Source: Lacinutrix venerupis (GTDB lineage: Bacteria > Bacteroidota > Bacteroidia > Flavobacteriales > Flavobacteriaceae). Taken from it: 64,000 nucleotides of DNA. Positions 53,678 to 62,452 of the stretch are shown one piece after another; the first letter of the stretch is position 1; each line of letters opens with the position of its first letter. The notes under the pieces were generated by a model that saw nothing but the letters and a program-made list of their open reading frames with translations, was not told the origin of the DNA and ran no database searches. A program made the translations under genes and the position numbers. The stretch covers positions 248,001 through 312,000 of the forward strand of contig NZ_RCCH01000005.1 in the NCBI RefSeq assembly GCF_003663945.1, given 5' to 3'.

Positions 53678-53697
53678 ATTCCTGAGAATTCAGGAAT
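53678..53697. repeat. REP-like palindrome upstream of hemE
   Basis: ATTCCTGA-GAAT-TCAGGAAT has perfect 8-bp arms and matches the general form of the widespread short element ATTCCTGCG-AAAGCAGGAAT. It lies in the tRNA-Ser/hemE gap and would form a hairpin in the processed hemE leader. Confidence 0.55.
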
Positions 53698-53743
53698 ATT
53701 TTTAATGGTATTATTTCTTTTAAACCTAATTTAGGTTTTTTTG

Positions 53744-53830
53744 CAGAGAGTAAGGGATTCGAACCCTTGGTACCTTTGCAAGTACACTACCTTTCCAAGG
53801 TAGCACAATCGGCCACTCTGTCAACTCTCT
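53744..53830 (-). tRNA. tRNA-Ser (GGA)
   Basis: On the minus strand: acceptor AGAGAGT/ACTCTCT, discriminator G; anticodon stem CTACC/GGTAG with loop TTGGAAA (anticodon GGA, serine UCC/UCU); long variable arm GTACTTGCAAAGGTAC, which forms the class II stem; T-arm AAGGG/CCCTT with loop TTCGAAT. No CCA is encoded. The gene lies between hemCD and hemE in the same direction, so it is probably cut from a hem transcript or has its own promoter. Confidence 0.97.
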
Positions 53831-53838
53831 ATTAAATT

Positions 53839-55422
53839 CTATATATAATATTCGTTTACCAACTCAATAACACTTTCTAAGGTTGGAACTTTTGCTACTC
53901 TAACGTCTTTAAAGTAAAGCTTCGCTTCTTTTGCTGTAGAGTCTCCAATACAAAAAGCAATCATGTTATCTTTTACTGTGTTTTCTTGTTTAAAACTTTT
54001 TATTGTAGATGGACTGTAAAACATTACACCTTCTACAGAATCGCTAATTTTAACACTGTCTAATTTTGTTTGGTAAGCTTCAATTTCTTTTACATTAATA
54101 TTGTTTTCATTAAGTATGTTTGGTAAATCGTCTAACCTTAAATCGCTACAGAAATACGTAGCTTCTGTACCATCCATAAACTCAACTAAATATTCTGCTA
54201 ATTTTTTAGCATTATTCTCGCTATGTTTTACCTTACCAATTCTTTTTTCTACCATGCGTTTTGTTCTACGTCCAACACAGTAAATGTTTTTAAATTGTAA
54301 TTCTATAGGAGAAAAGTTAGTAAGTAGTGCCTCAACAGCATTTTTACTTGTAATTATTACGTTTTCTATTTCGTTTTTTAATAGTCTTGGAGCTATTCTG
54401 TTTAAACTTATTTTTACAAAATCACTGCTGTCTGAATTTACTTTTTCGTTAAACAACAAGCGTTGATCTTCTGTAAATGATTTTGTAGAATAAACATTTA
54501 TTGGTTTGGTAGATTGTTTAATGTTATCCATTAAACGTTTTCCGCCTTTTTCTATAACATAATCTGCACACCATTGTGCCATGTCGCTATGCTGCCCTAA
54601 TGGCTTAACACGTTGAACGCTTATTTTTTTAGTTCCGTTTGGGCTTAATAAAACACCTTCAAAATTTACTTCGTCGTCTTTTATGTAGCATAAAGCGCCA
54701 ATAGGAGCTGTGCAACCACCTTCTAATCGGTTTAAAAATTCACGTTCTATTTGTACGCAAATTTGTGTTTCTTCATGATTAATTTCTGCTAAAATAGCTC
54801 TTGTTTCTTCATCTTCTTCAAGAGCAACAGTTATTATAGCACCTTGTCCTGGAGCAGGAACCATCCATTCTAAATTGTCTGAATTTTCAGGACGAACATT
54901 TAAACGGCCAAGTCCAGCTGCTGCAAAAATGGCTCCATTCCAATGTTTTGTTTCTTCTAATTTCTGTAAGCGAGTTGCTACATTTCCACGAATATCTTCG
55001 ATAGTATGTGTAGGGTAGCGGTTTAACCATTGTGCTTTTCGGCGTAAACTACTTGTTGCTAATACTGCATTTTTTGCGCCTAAAAACTCTTCGGTACCTT
55101 TAAATACTAAAGTGTCTCGAACGTTTCCTCGTTTCATAACTGCAGCTTGTACAATTCCTTTTGGTAAAACGGTTGGTACATCTTTTAAAGAATGTACGGC
55201 AATGTCTATATCTCCATTAAGCATTGCAATATCTAAAGTTCTGGTAAAAATTCCAGTAATACCAAGCTCGTATAATGGTTTGTCTAAAACAATATCACCT
55301 GTAGATTTTATTGGAACAATTACTGCTTTATGTCCTAAATGTTCTAATTGTTGTTTTACAGCGTTGGCTTGATATAGCGCTAACTCACTTTCGCGAGTTC
55401 CAATTCTTATAATTTTAGACAT
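53839..55422 (-). CDS. hemC: Fused hydroxymethylbilane synthase/uroporphyrinogen-III synthase (HemC-HemD)
   Basis: The 527-residue protein joins two consecutive enzymes. Residues 1 to about 300 are HemC: MSKIIRIGTRESELALYQA, HSLKDVPT, TSSLRRKAQW and RLEGGCTAPIGALC, whose Cys237 carries the dipyrromethane cofactor. Residues from about 310 are HemD: INVYSTKSFTEDQRLLF, NRIAPRLLKNEIENVIITSKNAVEAL, GEATYFCSDLRLDDL-like strands (TEATYFCSDLRLDDLPN) and VEGVMFYSPSTIKSF. There is no linker stop, so the unstable hydroxymethylbilane can be handed from site to site. Bacteroidota hemD is often fused or hard to annotate. The start overlaps hemA by 8 bases. Confidence 0.96.
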   Translation of the reverse strand: MSKIIRIGTRESELALYQANAVKQQLEHLGHKAVIVPIKSTGDIVLDKPLYELGITGIFTRTLDIAMLNGDIDIAVHSLKDVPTVLPKGIVQAAVMKRGNVRDTLVFKGTEEFLGAKNAVLATSSLRRKAQWLNRYPTHTIEDIRGNVATRLQKLEETKHWNGAIFAAAGLGRLNVRPENSDNLEWMVPAPGQGAIITVALEEDEETRAILAEINHEETQICVQIEREFLNRLEGGCTAPIGALCYIKDDEVNFEGVLLSPNGTKKISVQRVKPLGQHSDMAQWCADYVIEKGGKRLMDNIKQSTKPINVYSTKSFTEDQRLLFNEKVNSDSSDFVKISLNRIAPRLLKNEIENVIITSKNAVEALLTNFSPIELQFKNIYCVGRRTKRMVEKRIGKVKHSENNAKKLAEYLVEFMDGTEATYFCSDLRLDDLPNILNENNINVKEIEAYQTKLDSVKISDSVEGVMFYSPSTIKSFKQENTVKDNMIAFCIGDSTAKEAKLYFKDVRVAKVPTLESVIELVNEYYI

Positions 55423-56674
55423 TTTTTATAGGTTCTAACTGAAATACTTTTTGAATAAGTTCCAGGCTATCGTTTGTGGATATGGCTTCGTCTTTTAAAT
55501 GATGAGCGAAGTGATTTGTTATTTTTTGAATTAATTTATTGCTAATTAATTCGGCTTGTTCTTCGTTAAAATCTGCAATTTTTTTGCGTTGTGTATCTAA
55601 TTCAGATTTTTTAAAATCGTGTAGCTTTACTTTTAAAGCTTTAATTGTAGGTGCAAATTTTCTTGTTTCAAGCCAATTGTTGAATTCTAATTTTACTTCT
55701 TCAATAATACTTTCTGCTAAAGGAATGTGTTGCTTTCTGTTAGCTAAAGTTTCATCGGTAATTTGCGATAAGTCATCTAAATGTATAAGTTTAACGTTGT
55801 CTAATTCTTGAACGTTATTATTTACATTTTTAGGAATTGATAAATCTAAAATTAATAAGTCTTTTTTAGACTGAATAATATGTTTATCTATTGTTGGATT
55901 TTGAGCTCCTGTTGCAACAATTAATATATCTGAAGCATTGATTTCTTCTTGAAGATTTGCATAATCTTTAACAACTAAGTTAAATTTACCGGCAACAGCT
56001 TCTGCTTTATCTTTAGTTCTGTTTATTAGTGTAATTTGCTCGTTTTTAGTATGTTTTACTAAATTTTCACAGGTGTTTCTTCCTATTTTTCCAGTTCCAA
56101 ATAATAAAATGTTTTTATTTGAAACGTTTTCAACGTGTTTCATTATATATTGAACCGATGCAAATGATACAGATGTTGCACCAGAAGAAATATCGGTTTC
56201 ATTTTTTATACGCTTACTAGCTTGAATAACAGAGTTTACTAAACGCTCAATAAAATGATTTAATAATTGATGTTTTCTAGATATTCTCGCAGCTGTTTTT
56301 AATTGACTTATAATCTCGAAGTCGCCTAAAATCTGGCTATCTAACCCGGATCCAACACGAAACATATGAGAAATAGCATCTTTATTTTTATAAACATATG
56401 CTACTTTTTGAAACTCTTCTACAGTTCCTTTTGTGTTTTCACAAAGTAATTGAATAAGTTGAAAAGGATGTTCTGCAAAACCAAATATTTCGGTTCTATT
56501 GCAAGTAGAAGTTACTATTAGGCTTTCAATACCATTATTTTTTGCTTGATTAAGCAAATTAATTTTAGCGTCATCACTTAAACTAAAATGACCACGAATT
56601 TCGGCATCAGCTTTTTTGTAGCTTAAGCCAATGGCGTAAAATGTAGAACCTTTTGAAATGTGATATTGCTTCAT
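55415..56674 (-). CDS. hemA: Glutamyl-tRNA reductase
   Basis: HemA reduces glutamyl-tRNA to glutamate-1-semialdehyde, the entry and usual control step of C5 tetrapyrrole synthesis. The start is set at the ATG at 56674 (MKQYHISKG); the longer frame begins with unrelated residues. Motifs: nucleophile Cys58 in IVTSTCNRTEIFG, FRVGSGLDSQILGDFEIISQLKTA (tRNA and substrate recognition), ILLFGTGKIGRNTCENL (NADPH), and SDILIVATGAQNPTI with a C-terminal dimerisation helix. It opens the minus-strand hem run. An inverted repeat lies in the 5' leader and ends only a few bases from the start codon. Confidence 0.97.
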   Translation of the reverse strand: MKQYHISKGSTFYAIGLSYKKADAEIRGHFSLSDDAKINLLNQAKNNGIESLIVTSTCNRTEIFGFAEHPFQLIQLLCENTKGTVEEFQKVAYVYKNKDAISHMFRVGSGLDSQILGDFEIISQLKTAARISRKHQLLNHFIERLVNSVIQASKRIKNETDISSGATSVSFASVQYIMKHVENVSNKNILLFGTGKIGRNTCENLVKHTKNEQITLINRTKDKAEAVAGKFNLVVKDYANLQEEINASDILIVATGAQNPTIDKHIIQSKKDLLILDLSIPKNVNNNVQELDNVKLIHLDDLSQITDETLANRKQHIPLAESIIEEVKLEFNNWLETRKFAPTIKALKVKLHDFKKSELDTQRKKIADFNEEQAELISNKLIQKITNHFAHHLKDEAISTNDSLELIQKVFQLEPIKNV

Positions 56675-56679
56675 AATGT

Positions 56680-56761
56680 AACGACAGCAAAAATAATATC
56701 TCAATAGGTGATAAAACAACGCTAAAAGAACTAATAGTGTCGCTAGTGGTTTTTTGTCGTT
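56680..56761 (-). promoter_or_regulatory. Long-range inverted repeat over the hemA leader
   Basis: In the hemA transcript the 5' segment AACGACAAAAAA (56761-56750) can pair with TTTTTGCTGTCGTT (56693-56680) across about 56 bases, with a small bulge. The 3' arm ends 5 bases before the hemA ATG at 56674, over the ribosome-binding region. Only the 7-bp AACGACA/TGTCGTT core is exact. Confidence 0.4.
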
Positions 56762-56789
56762 GTTTTTAATGATAAATCTTGAAAAGTAC

Positions 56790-56797
56790 TATATTTG
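56790..56797 (+). promoter_or_regulatory. -7 element for the AraC gene
   Basis: TATATTTG fits TAnnTTTG and precedes the AraC ATG by 63 bases. The near-match TACTTTTC on the minus strand nearby (about 56791-56784) may serve hemA, so the two promoters would overlap. Confidence 0.5.
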
Positions 56798-56860
56798 CTA
56801 TAATTACGAGCGTTATTTGTTTTGTAGTTTAGAACAAATCTAAATAGAGTTATAATATAT

Positions 56861-57754
56861 ATGGAAAATAAAAATAGTAAAAGTATCGCTAAAGGTTTTT
56901 TTGTAGAAACACGTGCCGATGATGGTGTTTTTATTTTAACACATCAAAATGATACACAGGAAGTTAAAATAATAGAGCGTGAAATAGATAGTAGTTTTAT
57001 ACAGTTTCATTTTTGCTTAAAAGGAGAGAGTCTATTTTTATTTAATAATGGAAATTACACCTTAAATGTTGCAGAGGAGACTTCTCTTTTACTTTATAAC
57101 CCTGAGCGTGATTTACCAATTCATTTAGAAGTAAAACCAAATTCTTGGTTGGTATCGGTTATTATTTCTATTAAAAAATTTCATGGTTTATTTTCTCAAG
57201 AAGCAGACTATATTACATTTTTAAGTAAGGATAATCGCGACAAAAAGTATTATAAAGATGGTAAAATTTCTCCATCTATGGCAATAGCGTTAAACCAATT
57301 GGTTAATTATAATTTAAATGCTTCAATTAAAAATATTTATTTTAAAGCCAAAGCTTATGAAATATTGAGCTTATATTTTAATAGAAGTGAAGATGCAGAT
57401 ATTGAACAGTGTCCTTTTCTTGTAGATGAAGCTAATGTTTTAAAAATTAGAAAAGCAAAAGATATTGTTATTTCCAGAATGGCAGAGCCGCCAAGTTTAC
57501 AGGAGTTGGCAGACGAAATAGGTTTAACACTTAAAAAACTAAAGGAAGGCTTTAAGCAAATTTATGGTGATAGTGTTTTTAGTTTTTTGTTAGATTATAA
57601 AATGGAGGTAGCTAGAAAACTACTAGAATCTGGAACACATAATGTTAACGAGGTTGGTTTGCGTGTTGGTTATAGTACGTCGAGCCATTTTATTGCTGCT
57701 TTTAAGAAAAAATATGGAACAACGCCTAAAAAATATGTGCAGTCTGTTGGCTAG
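56861..57754 (+). CDS. AraC-family transcriptional regulator divergent from hemA
   Basis: The 297-residue protein has an N-terminal cupin-like sensory half (FIQFHFCLKGESLFLFNNGNY; PIHLEVKPNSWLVSVIIS) and a C-terminal double helix-turn-helix (from about residue 195, LQELADEIGLTLKKLKEGFKQIYGDSVFSFLLDYKMEVARKLLE, then NVNEVGLRVGYSTSSHFIAAFKKKYGTTPKKYV). The arrangement next to hemA suggests control of heme synthesis, perhaps by iron or heme status, but the ligand is unknown. It resembles siderophore/iron regulators such as PchR in its Gly-Tyr-Ser recognition helix; that likeness is from memory only. Confidence 0.9.
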   Translation: MENKNSKSIAKGFFVETRADDGVFILTHQNDTQEVKIIEREIDSSFIQFHFCLKGESLFLFNNGNYTLNVAEETSLLLYNPERDLPIHLEVKPNSWLVSVIISIKKFHGLFSQEADYITFLSKDNRDKKYYKDGKISPSMAIALNQLVNYNLNASIKNIYFKAKAYEILSLYFNRSEDADIEQCPFLVDEANVLKIRKAKDIVISRMAEPPSLQELADEIGLTLKKLKEGFKQIYGDSVFSFLLDYKMEVARKLLESGTHNVNEVGLRVGYSTSSHFIAAFKKKYGTTPKKYVQSVG

Positions 57755-57773
57755 ATTTATTGAGTGATTTAAA

Positions 57774-60700
57774 CTAATTATAAATTGAATTAATTCTTTT
57801 TCTATTTTTATATTTTACTAATTTTAGAACGTTTTCAATAACTTCTTCTTCTTTTTCACTAATATAAGTTCCATTGTAATTAGATTGAAAATAAACTTCT
57901 GTGGCTAGTTCGTTTTCTTTTTTTGTTTCTAAAAAAGCAACGTAATACATTTTTTTAGAGTCTCCATATTCACTTTTAGAGTCGAGCTTAAAGAAATAAA
58001 TTGTTCCTTTTTTGCCTTTATCTGTTTCAAAATCTTTTTGTGTTACAAAAGAAATAAAGTCTATTCCGGTTTCAATATTTACATTGCTAAATAGGTAAGA
58101 TTTTGCATATTTAAGCTGCGAAATTTCTTTAGTTAAATAAGGTTTTTTTAAGCTTAACGCATATAGCTTATCGACTAACAAGGCTTGATTTTTATACTCG
58201 TCTAAAGTTTTGTTTTTAAGTTTTGCAGGAATAGGCTCTTTTGCTTTTTCTAATAATGCGTAGTATGTTGTTAAGGCTTCTGCATTTTCACTGTCTAGTA
58301 GTTTTTGGAAAAAGCTTTCTGCGGCAGATTCTTTTCTAAAAGGGAAAATTAATTTAACATAACTATATAATGCACTTTTTCTAGATTGGTAGCCAGATTT
58401 TTCGCTTAAACTGCGTTTTATTTCCATTTTACCATCATTAATAATAGTTTTTTTGTACTTTTTATAATCTTTAGTTTTTATTAAACTGCTATCTTTTAAT
58501 TTGGCTAAAATATTATAAATAGGTTCTTTGTATTCTTGAATACTTGTGTATTCTAAAAGTTCCGGAAATAATTCTTTTTTAAGTTCTAGAGAGTCTTTAT
58601 ACGTATAAAAAAGTGATTGTACTGCGTATTTTTCTAATGGTAAATCCTTTTGCATTAAGTTTAGTACCTCTTTATAATATTTTTTATTTTTTTTGTTTAA
58701 AAGCGCTTTTAAAATGGTTGATTGAATTTTTGGATTAGAATATGAGTTAACATAAAGCGTCTTTAAAAAAGGTAAAGATTTTGCAGCGTCTAACTCTATT
58801 AATTCACTTATAAAATTAATTTTTATGTCTTCTTTATTTTCTGGAAAATCGAAATTTTTAACTAATTCAATAATAGTATTTGTATGCGATTTATTGAATT
58901 TTAATAAATGATAAGTATCTATCACTAAGCTATCGTCTTCTTTTAGTGCATTAAAAAAACGTTGTGTTTTATCTTTAAAAATAGTTTCTCCCATAATAGT
59001 ATCTATGGGTTTAAAGGTCTTGTAAAAATTAGTAATAAAAGCAGATGGTTTATCTATTGAATCGTTTAAAGATTTAATAGTAAATAATACGCCTTTTTTT
59101 ACAATGTGCTTTACGCGTATTGCTTTTGCACTTAGAGAATCGGTTAAGGTATAACTATAGGTATATATGTTGTTTTTTTGTGTTTTCTTTTTGTTATTTA
59201 TTTGAAGTACTTTATTATCCTCATTTTTAAATTTAGGTAGTCTAGAATCTTCTATTTCTTGCCATAAACTATCAATGTTGTTATACATTTCAAGATCGTG
59301 AAACTTAGTTCTAATTACCGATATTTGCTCGTTAGCTTTAGAGTAATAAGTAGCTTGTTTTGTGTTTTCTTCGTAATCCTTTTTGTTATTATTTTTATAA
59401 CGATTATATCTAGGAATTACTGGTTTTGTATTTGTTAATACAGTAAAATACAGCGAAGTATCTGTAATAGTTTTAAAACCATTATAGTTTGTGTTTTTAA
59501 ACTTAAAAGATTTAAAAAAGGCATCTGCTTTTGTTTTTTCATTTCCTGAATAACCTAAAAGATAATAACTACCATCTTTTACAATAGTTTTAAGATGAAT
59601 TTTTCTGTTTGAAACCGAATCAAAAGCGCCAATAGCTTCGTAGCTTTTGTAGGTTTCATTATTAAATTCGCCAGATATGTTGTTTTTGATTTTTAAATCT
59701 TTAAAAAAGTTTTCTGTTATGTATTTAGCTTCAAAAGCATCTTCTTCAATGTAATAGGTGTCTTGATTTACAGCTTCTTTTATAAAATAAAAATCGTCAC
59801 CAATATTGGCTTGAATAAGTTTATCCCCAGCATTATTAAGGTTGTCTTGTGTGTTAAATTTGGGCAAATGCACTTCATATTTACCAAAAGGAGATTTAAA
59901 ATTTTCTAATTTATTAGAAGGTTTTTTAAATTTTATAGATTCAAAAAGTTCTTTTTCATAATCTAAAACATAGTTTTTAGGTCCTCCAAATTTTATAACA
60001 ATAATTTCTAAAGGTGTTTTATAGATATGATATTTTTGATAGTCGTTTTTCTTGGTTTTATTTAAAATGCTTAAACCAGTGAAAGGAGCCGTTATTTTTT
60101 CTTTTGAAACTATATCACCAGGAATGTCTTCAAATAAAAAATTTTCTAATCGCTCTAAAGTAATTTTCTCTTCGACTGGTAAATAATCGAATATATTAAA
60201 CCTGCTAACAGTTAAAAAAGCACCATTAGTCATGTCTGGAGAAATTGAAAATTTTTGACCGTTGTAAAAATATTCTTTTAAATCACTAAAACTTTTCATG
60301 GTTATAAAACCATCTGAGGTAGCATATTCTTTTAAAACAGGAGGAACTATTAAATTTTCTAATTTTTGTTTTTTTATTTGTCCGTTTTTAGTTTGTGTGC
60401 TAAGTAATGCTTTTACGGTATAACCTCTATCTTGTAGCAATTTTAACATCCCGCGTTCTCCAGGTAAATGTGCAGCGCCAACACCGGCAAAAATTGATTT
60501 TTCTTGCATAACACTATCTAAAACTTTAACCATGTTGTCGTTTCGAGTGTAAAGCATATTTTCTCTAAAATATTGTGTGTTTGAAGCCTCTCCAATAGAG
60601 TCTAAAAGTGCTAAATTGCGTTCACGATAAGTGTTTTCTTGTAATAAATAAGGAGGCTCTTTTTTATAAATTTCGGTTAGCCATGGATCTATTTTTTTCT

Positions 60701-61247
60701 TGTAAGCATTTGTGCGTGCCTTGCTGGTTAAAAACTCTGCTTCATCTAAGTCTTCAAGACTTATAATTGGCTTATTTTTCTTTTTACCTGCTTGATAAAT
60801 AAACATATCGAGGTAGGTTTCTTCTTCAAAATTATCTGTATTCGAGTTTTTTCGGTACAAATAACCATTTAACATACGGTTATCTTGACGAATCGCACTT
60901 CTTATTAATAGTTCGTTTGGTTGCTTTAAACTAAATTTAGAGGAGTAAAAGCCTTCTTTATAGTTGGTGTTTATATTTTGAGGAGCTAAAATAGCAGAAT
61001 CATAACTGTAGTCTAACCAAGTAGAAGGATCGCTCTCAAGAGCAATAGCATCGCTTTTTGCTAATGCTTCAAAAAAAACATCGTCTAATCTAAATGCTAC
61101 TTTTTTGCTAACATGCATGGTGCCGTATATATAAGATGGTTTTTGTAAACCATTACCCGATATTTCCCAAAGTAAACTTTGTTCTTGTGTTTGAGAGAAG
61201 CATACAAAACCAATAAATAGGAAAAGTGTTTTTAGCGTTTTTTGCAT
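57774..61247 (-). CDS. Large secreted protein with N-terminal TraB/GumN domain
   Basis: The 1157-residue protein has a signal peptide (MQKTLKTLFLFIGFVCFSQ) and an N-terminal TraB/GumN domain: SLLWEISGNGLQKPSYIYGTMHV (the GxMH motif), IALESDPS, SIFAGVGAAHLPGERGMLKLLQDRGYTV near residue 265 (the GAxHLxG motif with the second conserved His). The TraB/GumN group is proposed to be membrane-linked hydrolases of the Tiki metalloprotease type. The remaining 850 residues lack named domains; residues about 430-660 hold repeated beta-rich lipocalin-like units (FDSVSNRKIHLKTIVKDG, YKSYEAIGAF) and residues 780-1010 are helical repeats of HEAT type. No sorting domain ends it. It lies between AraC and hemH, without a known role in heme synthesis. 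Confidence 0.82.
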   Translation of the reverse strand: MQKTLKTLFLFIGFVCFSQTQEQSLLWEISGNGLQKPSYIYGTMHVSKKVAFRLDDVFFEALAKSDAIALESDPSTWLDYSYDSAILAPQNINTNYKEGFYSSKFSLKQPNELLIRSAIRQDNRMLNGYLYRKNSNTDNFEEETYLDMFIYQAGKKKNKPIISLEDLDEAEFLTSKARTNAYKKKIDPWLTEIYKKEPPYLLQENTYRERNLALLDSIGEASNTQYFRENMLYTRNDNMVKVLDSVMQEKSIFAGVGAAHLPGERGMLKLLQDRGYTVKALLSTQTKNGQIKKQKLENLIVPPVLKEYATSDGFITMKSFSDLKEYFYNGQKFSISPDMTNGAFLTVSRFNIFDYLPVEEKITLERLENFLFEDIPGDIVSKEKITAPFTGLSILNKTKKNDYQKYHIYKTPLEIIVIKFGGPKNYVLDYEKELFESIKFKKPSNKLENFKSPFGKYEVHLPKFNTQDNLNNAGDKLIQANIGDDFYFIKEAVNQDTYYIEEDAFEAKYITENFFKDLKIKNNISGEFNNETYKSYEAIGAFDSVSNRKIHLKTIVKDGSYYLLGYSGNEKTKADAFFKSFKFKNTNYNGFKTITDTSLYFTVLTNTKPVIPRYNRYKNNNKKDYEENTKQATYYSKANEQISVIRTKFHDLEMYNNIDSLWQEIEDSRLPKFKNEDNKVLQINNKKKTQKNNIYTYSYTLTDSLSAKAIRVKHIVKKGVLFTIKSLNDSIDKPSAFITNFYKTFKPIDTIMGETIFKDKTQRFFNALKEDDSLVIDTYHLLKFNKSHTNTIIELVKNFDFPENKEDIKINFISELIELDAAKSLPFLKTLYVNSYSNPKIQSTILKALLNKKNKKYYKEVLNLMQKDLPLEKYAVQSLFYTYKDSLELKKELFPELLEYTSIQEYKEPIYNILAKLKDSSLIKTKDYKKYKKTIINDGKMEIKRSLSEKSGYQSRKSALYSYVKLIFPFRKESAAESFFQKLLDSENAEALTTYYALLEKAKEPIPAKLKNKTLDEYKNQALLVDKLYALSLKKPYLTKEISQLKYAKSYLFSNVNIETGIDFISFVTQKDFETDKGKKGTIYFFKLDSKSEYGDSKKMYYVAFLETKKENELATEVYFQSNYNGTYISEKEEEVIENVLKLVKYKNRKRINSIYN

Positions 61248-61371
61248 GTATTTAATATTAAGCGAATATAAATATATTTAATTCGTAGTAACTAACTATA
61301 AATTATAGGATTTTAACGTGTTTATAACATAAGCAATGATTTAATATATGGTTTAATATATTATTGTGTTG

Positions 61372-61379
61372 TATTTTTG
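61372..61379 (+). promoter_or_regulatory. -7 element for hemH-hemJ
   Basis: TATTTTTG fits TAnnTTTG; start codon 42 bases downstream. No clear -33. Confidence 0.5.
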
Positions 61380-61420
61380 CATAAACAATAAAAAAGATTT
61401 CTTTTTTCTTAAAAAATTAT

Positions 61421-62449
61421 ATGAAAGGAGCATTACTTGTAAATTTAGGATCACCAGATAGTCCAGAACCTAAAGATGTAAAAAAATATCTTGGCGAATT
61501 TTTAATGGACGAACGTGTAATAGATATTCCATTAGTAGCTAGAACAGCATTAGTAAAAGGAATTATTTTAAATACAAGACCAAAAGCATCTGCGGCGGCT
61601 TACAAGAAAATTTGGTGGGACGAAGGTTCTCCATTAATTGTATTGTCTGAAAGATTAAAAGACAAAGTTCAAGAAGAAACTAATTTGCCAGTAGCTTTAG
61701 CAATGCGTTATGGAAGTATGACCATTAAAAAAGGATTACAAGAATTAGTAGATAAAGGTTGTGACGAGGTATTTTTAATTCCCTTATATCCTCAGTTTGC
61801 TATGGCAACAACAGAGACTATTTTGGTTTTAGCCGAAGAATTACGCGAAGAATTTTTTCCAAATTTAAAAATAGACTCTTTACCACCATTTTATAACAAT
61901 CCAGACTATATTTCTATTTTAGCAAACAGCATAAAAAGCGAGTTAAAAGGTAAAGATTATGAGTATTTATTGTTTTCTTACCACGGTGTTCCAGAACGCC
62001 ATATTAAAAAGAGTGATGTAACACAATCGCACTGTAAAATAGATGGGTCTTGTTGTGCAACACCAAGTAAAGCTCACGAGTTTTGTTATCGTCATCAATG
62101 TTTAGAAGTAACACGTTTGGTGGCAGAATATTTAGAACTAAAACCAGATACATATTCAACATCATTTCAATCGCGTTTAGGATTCGATCCATGGTTACAA
62201 CCATACACAGACAGAACTATTGAGCGTTTAGGAAAAAAAGGAATAAAAACAATGGCGATTGCAACACCAGCATTTGTAAGTGATTGTTTAGAAACTTTAG
62301 AGGAAATTGCTATGGAAGGCGAAGAAATTTTTCATGAAATGGGTGGTAAAGAATTTACAACAATTCCATGCTTAAATACTAATAAAGATTGGGTAACCTT
62401 TTTAGCAAATAAAATAAATAATTGGTCTAAAAATGGTGTTGAAGCATAA
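61421..62449 (+). CDS. hemH: Ferrochelatase
   Basis: HemH inserts Fe2+ into protoporphyrin IX (or coproporphyrin in the other route). The 342-residue protein shows LVNLGSPDSPEPKDVKKYL, the SYHGVPERHIKKSD active-site loop with catalytic His, SFQSRLGFDPWLQPYT, and SDCLETLEEIAMEGEEIF. An inserted Cys-rich stretch (HCKIDGSCCATPSKAHEFCYRHQC) lies after the active-site His; it has five Cys and could hold a [2Fe-2S] cluster, as some bacterial ferrochelatases do. HemJ follows after 3 bases, so the last two steps are co-expressed. The 5' flank has a -7 box at 61372. Confidence 0.97.
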   Translation: MKGALLVNLGSPDSPEPKDVKKYLGEFLMDERVIDIPLVARTALVKGIILNTRPKASAAAYKKIWWDEGSPLIVLSERLKDKVQEETNLPVALAMRYGSMTIKKGLQELVDKGCDEVFLIPLYPQFAMATTETILVLAEELREEFFPNLKIDSLPPFYNNPDYISILANSIKSELKGKDYEYLLFSYHGVPERHIKKSDVTQSHCKIDGSCCATPSKAHEFCYRHQCLEVTRLVAEYLELKPDTYSTSFQSRLGFDPWLQPYTDRTIERLGKKGIKTMAIATPAFVSDCLETLEEIAMEGEEIFHEMGGKEFTTIPCLNTNKDWVTFLANKINNWSKNGVEA

Positions 62450-62452
62450 TTA

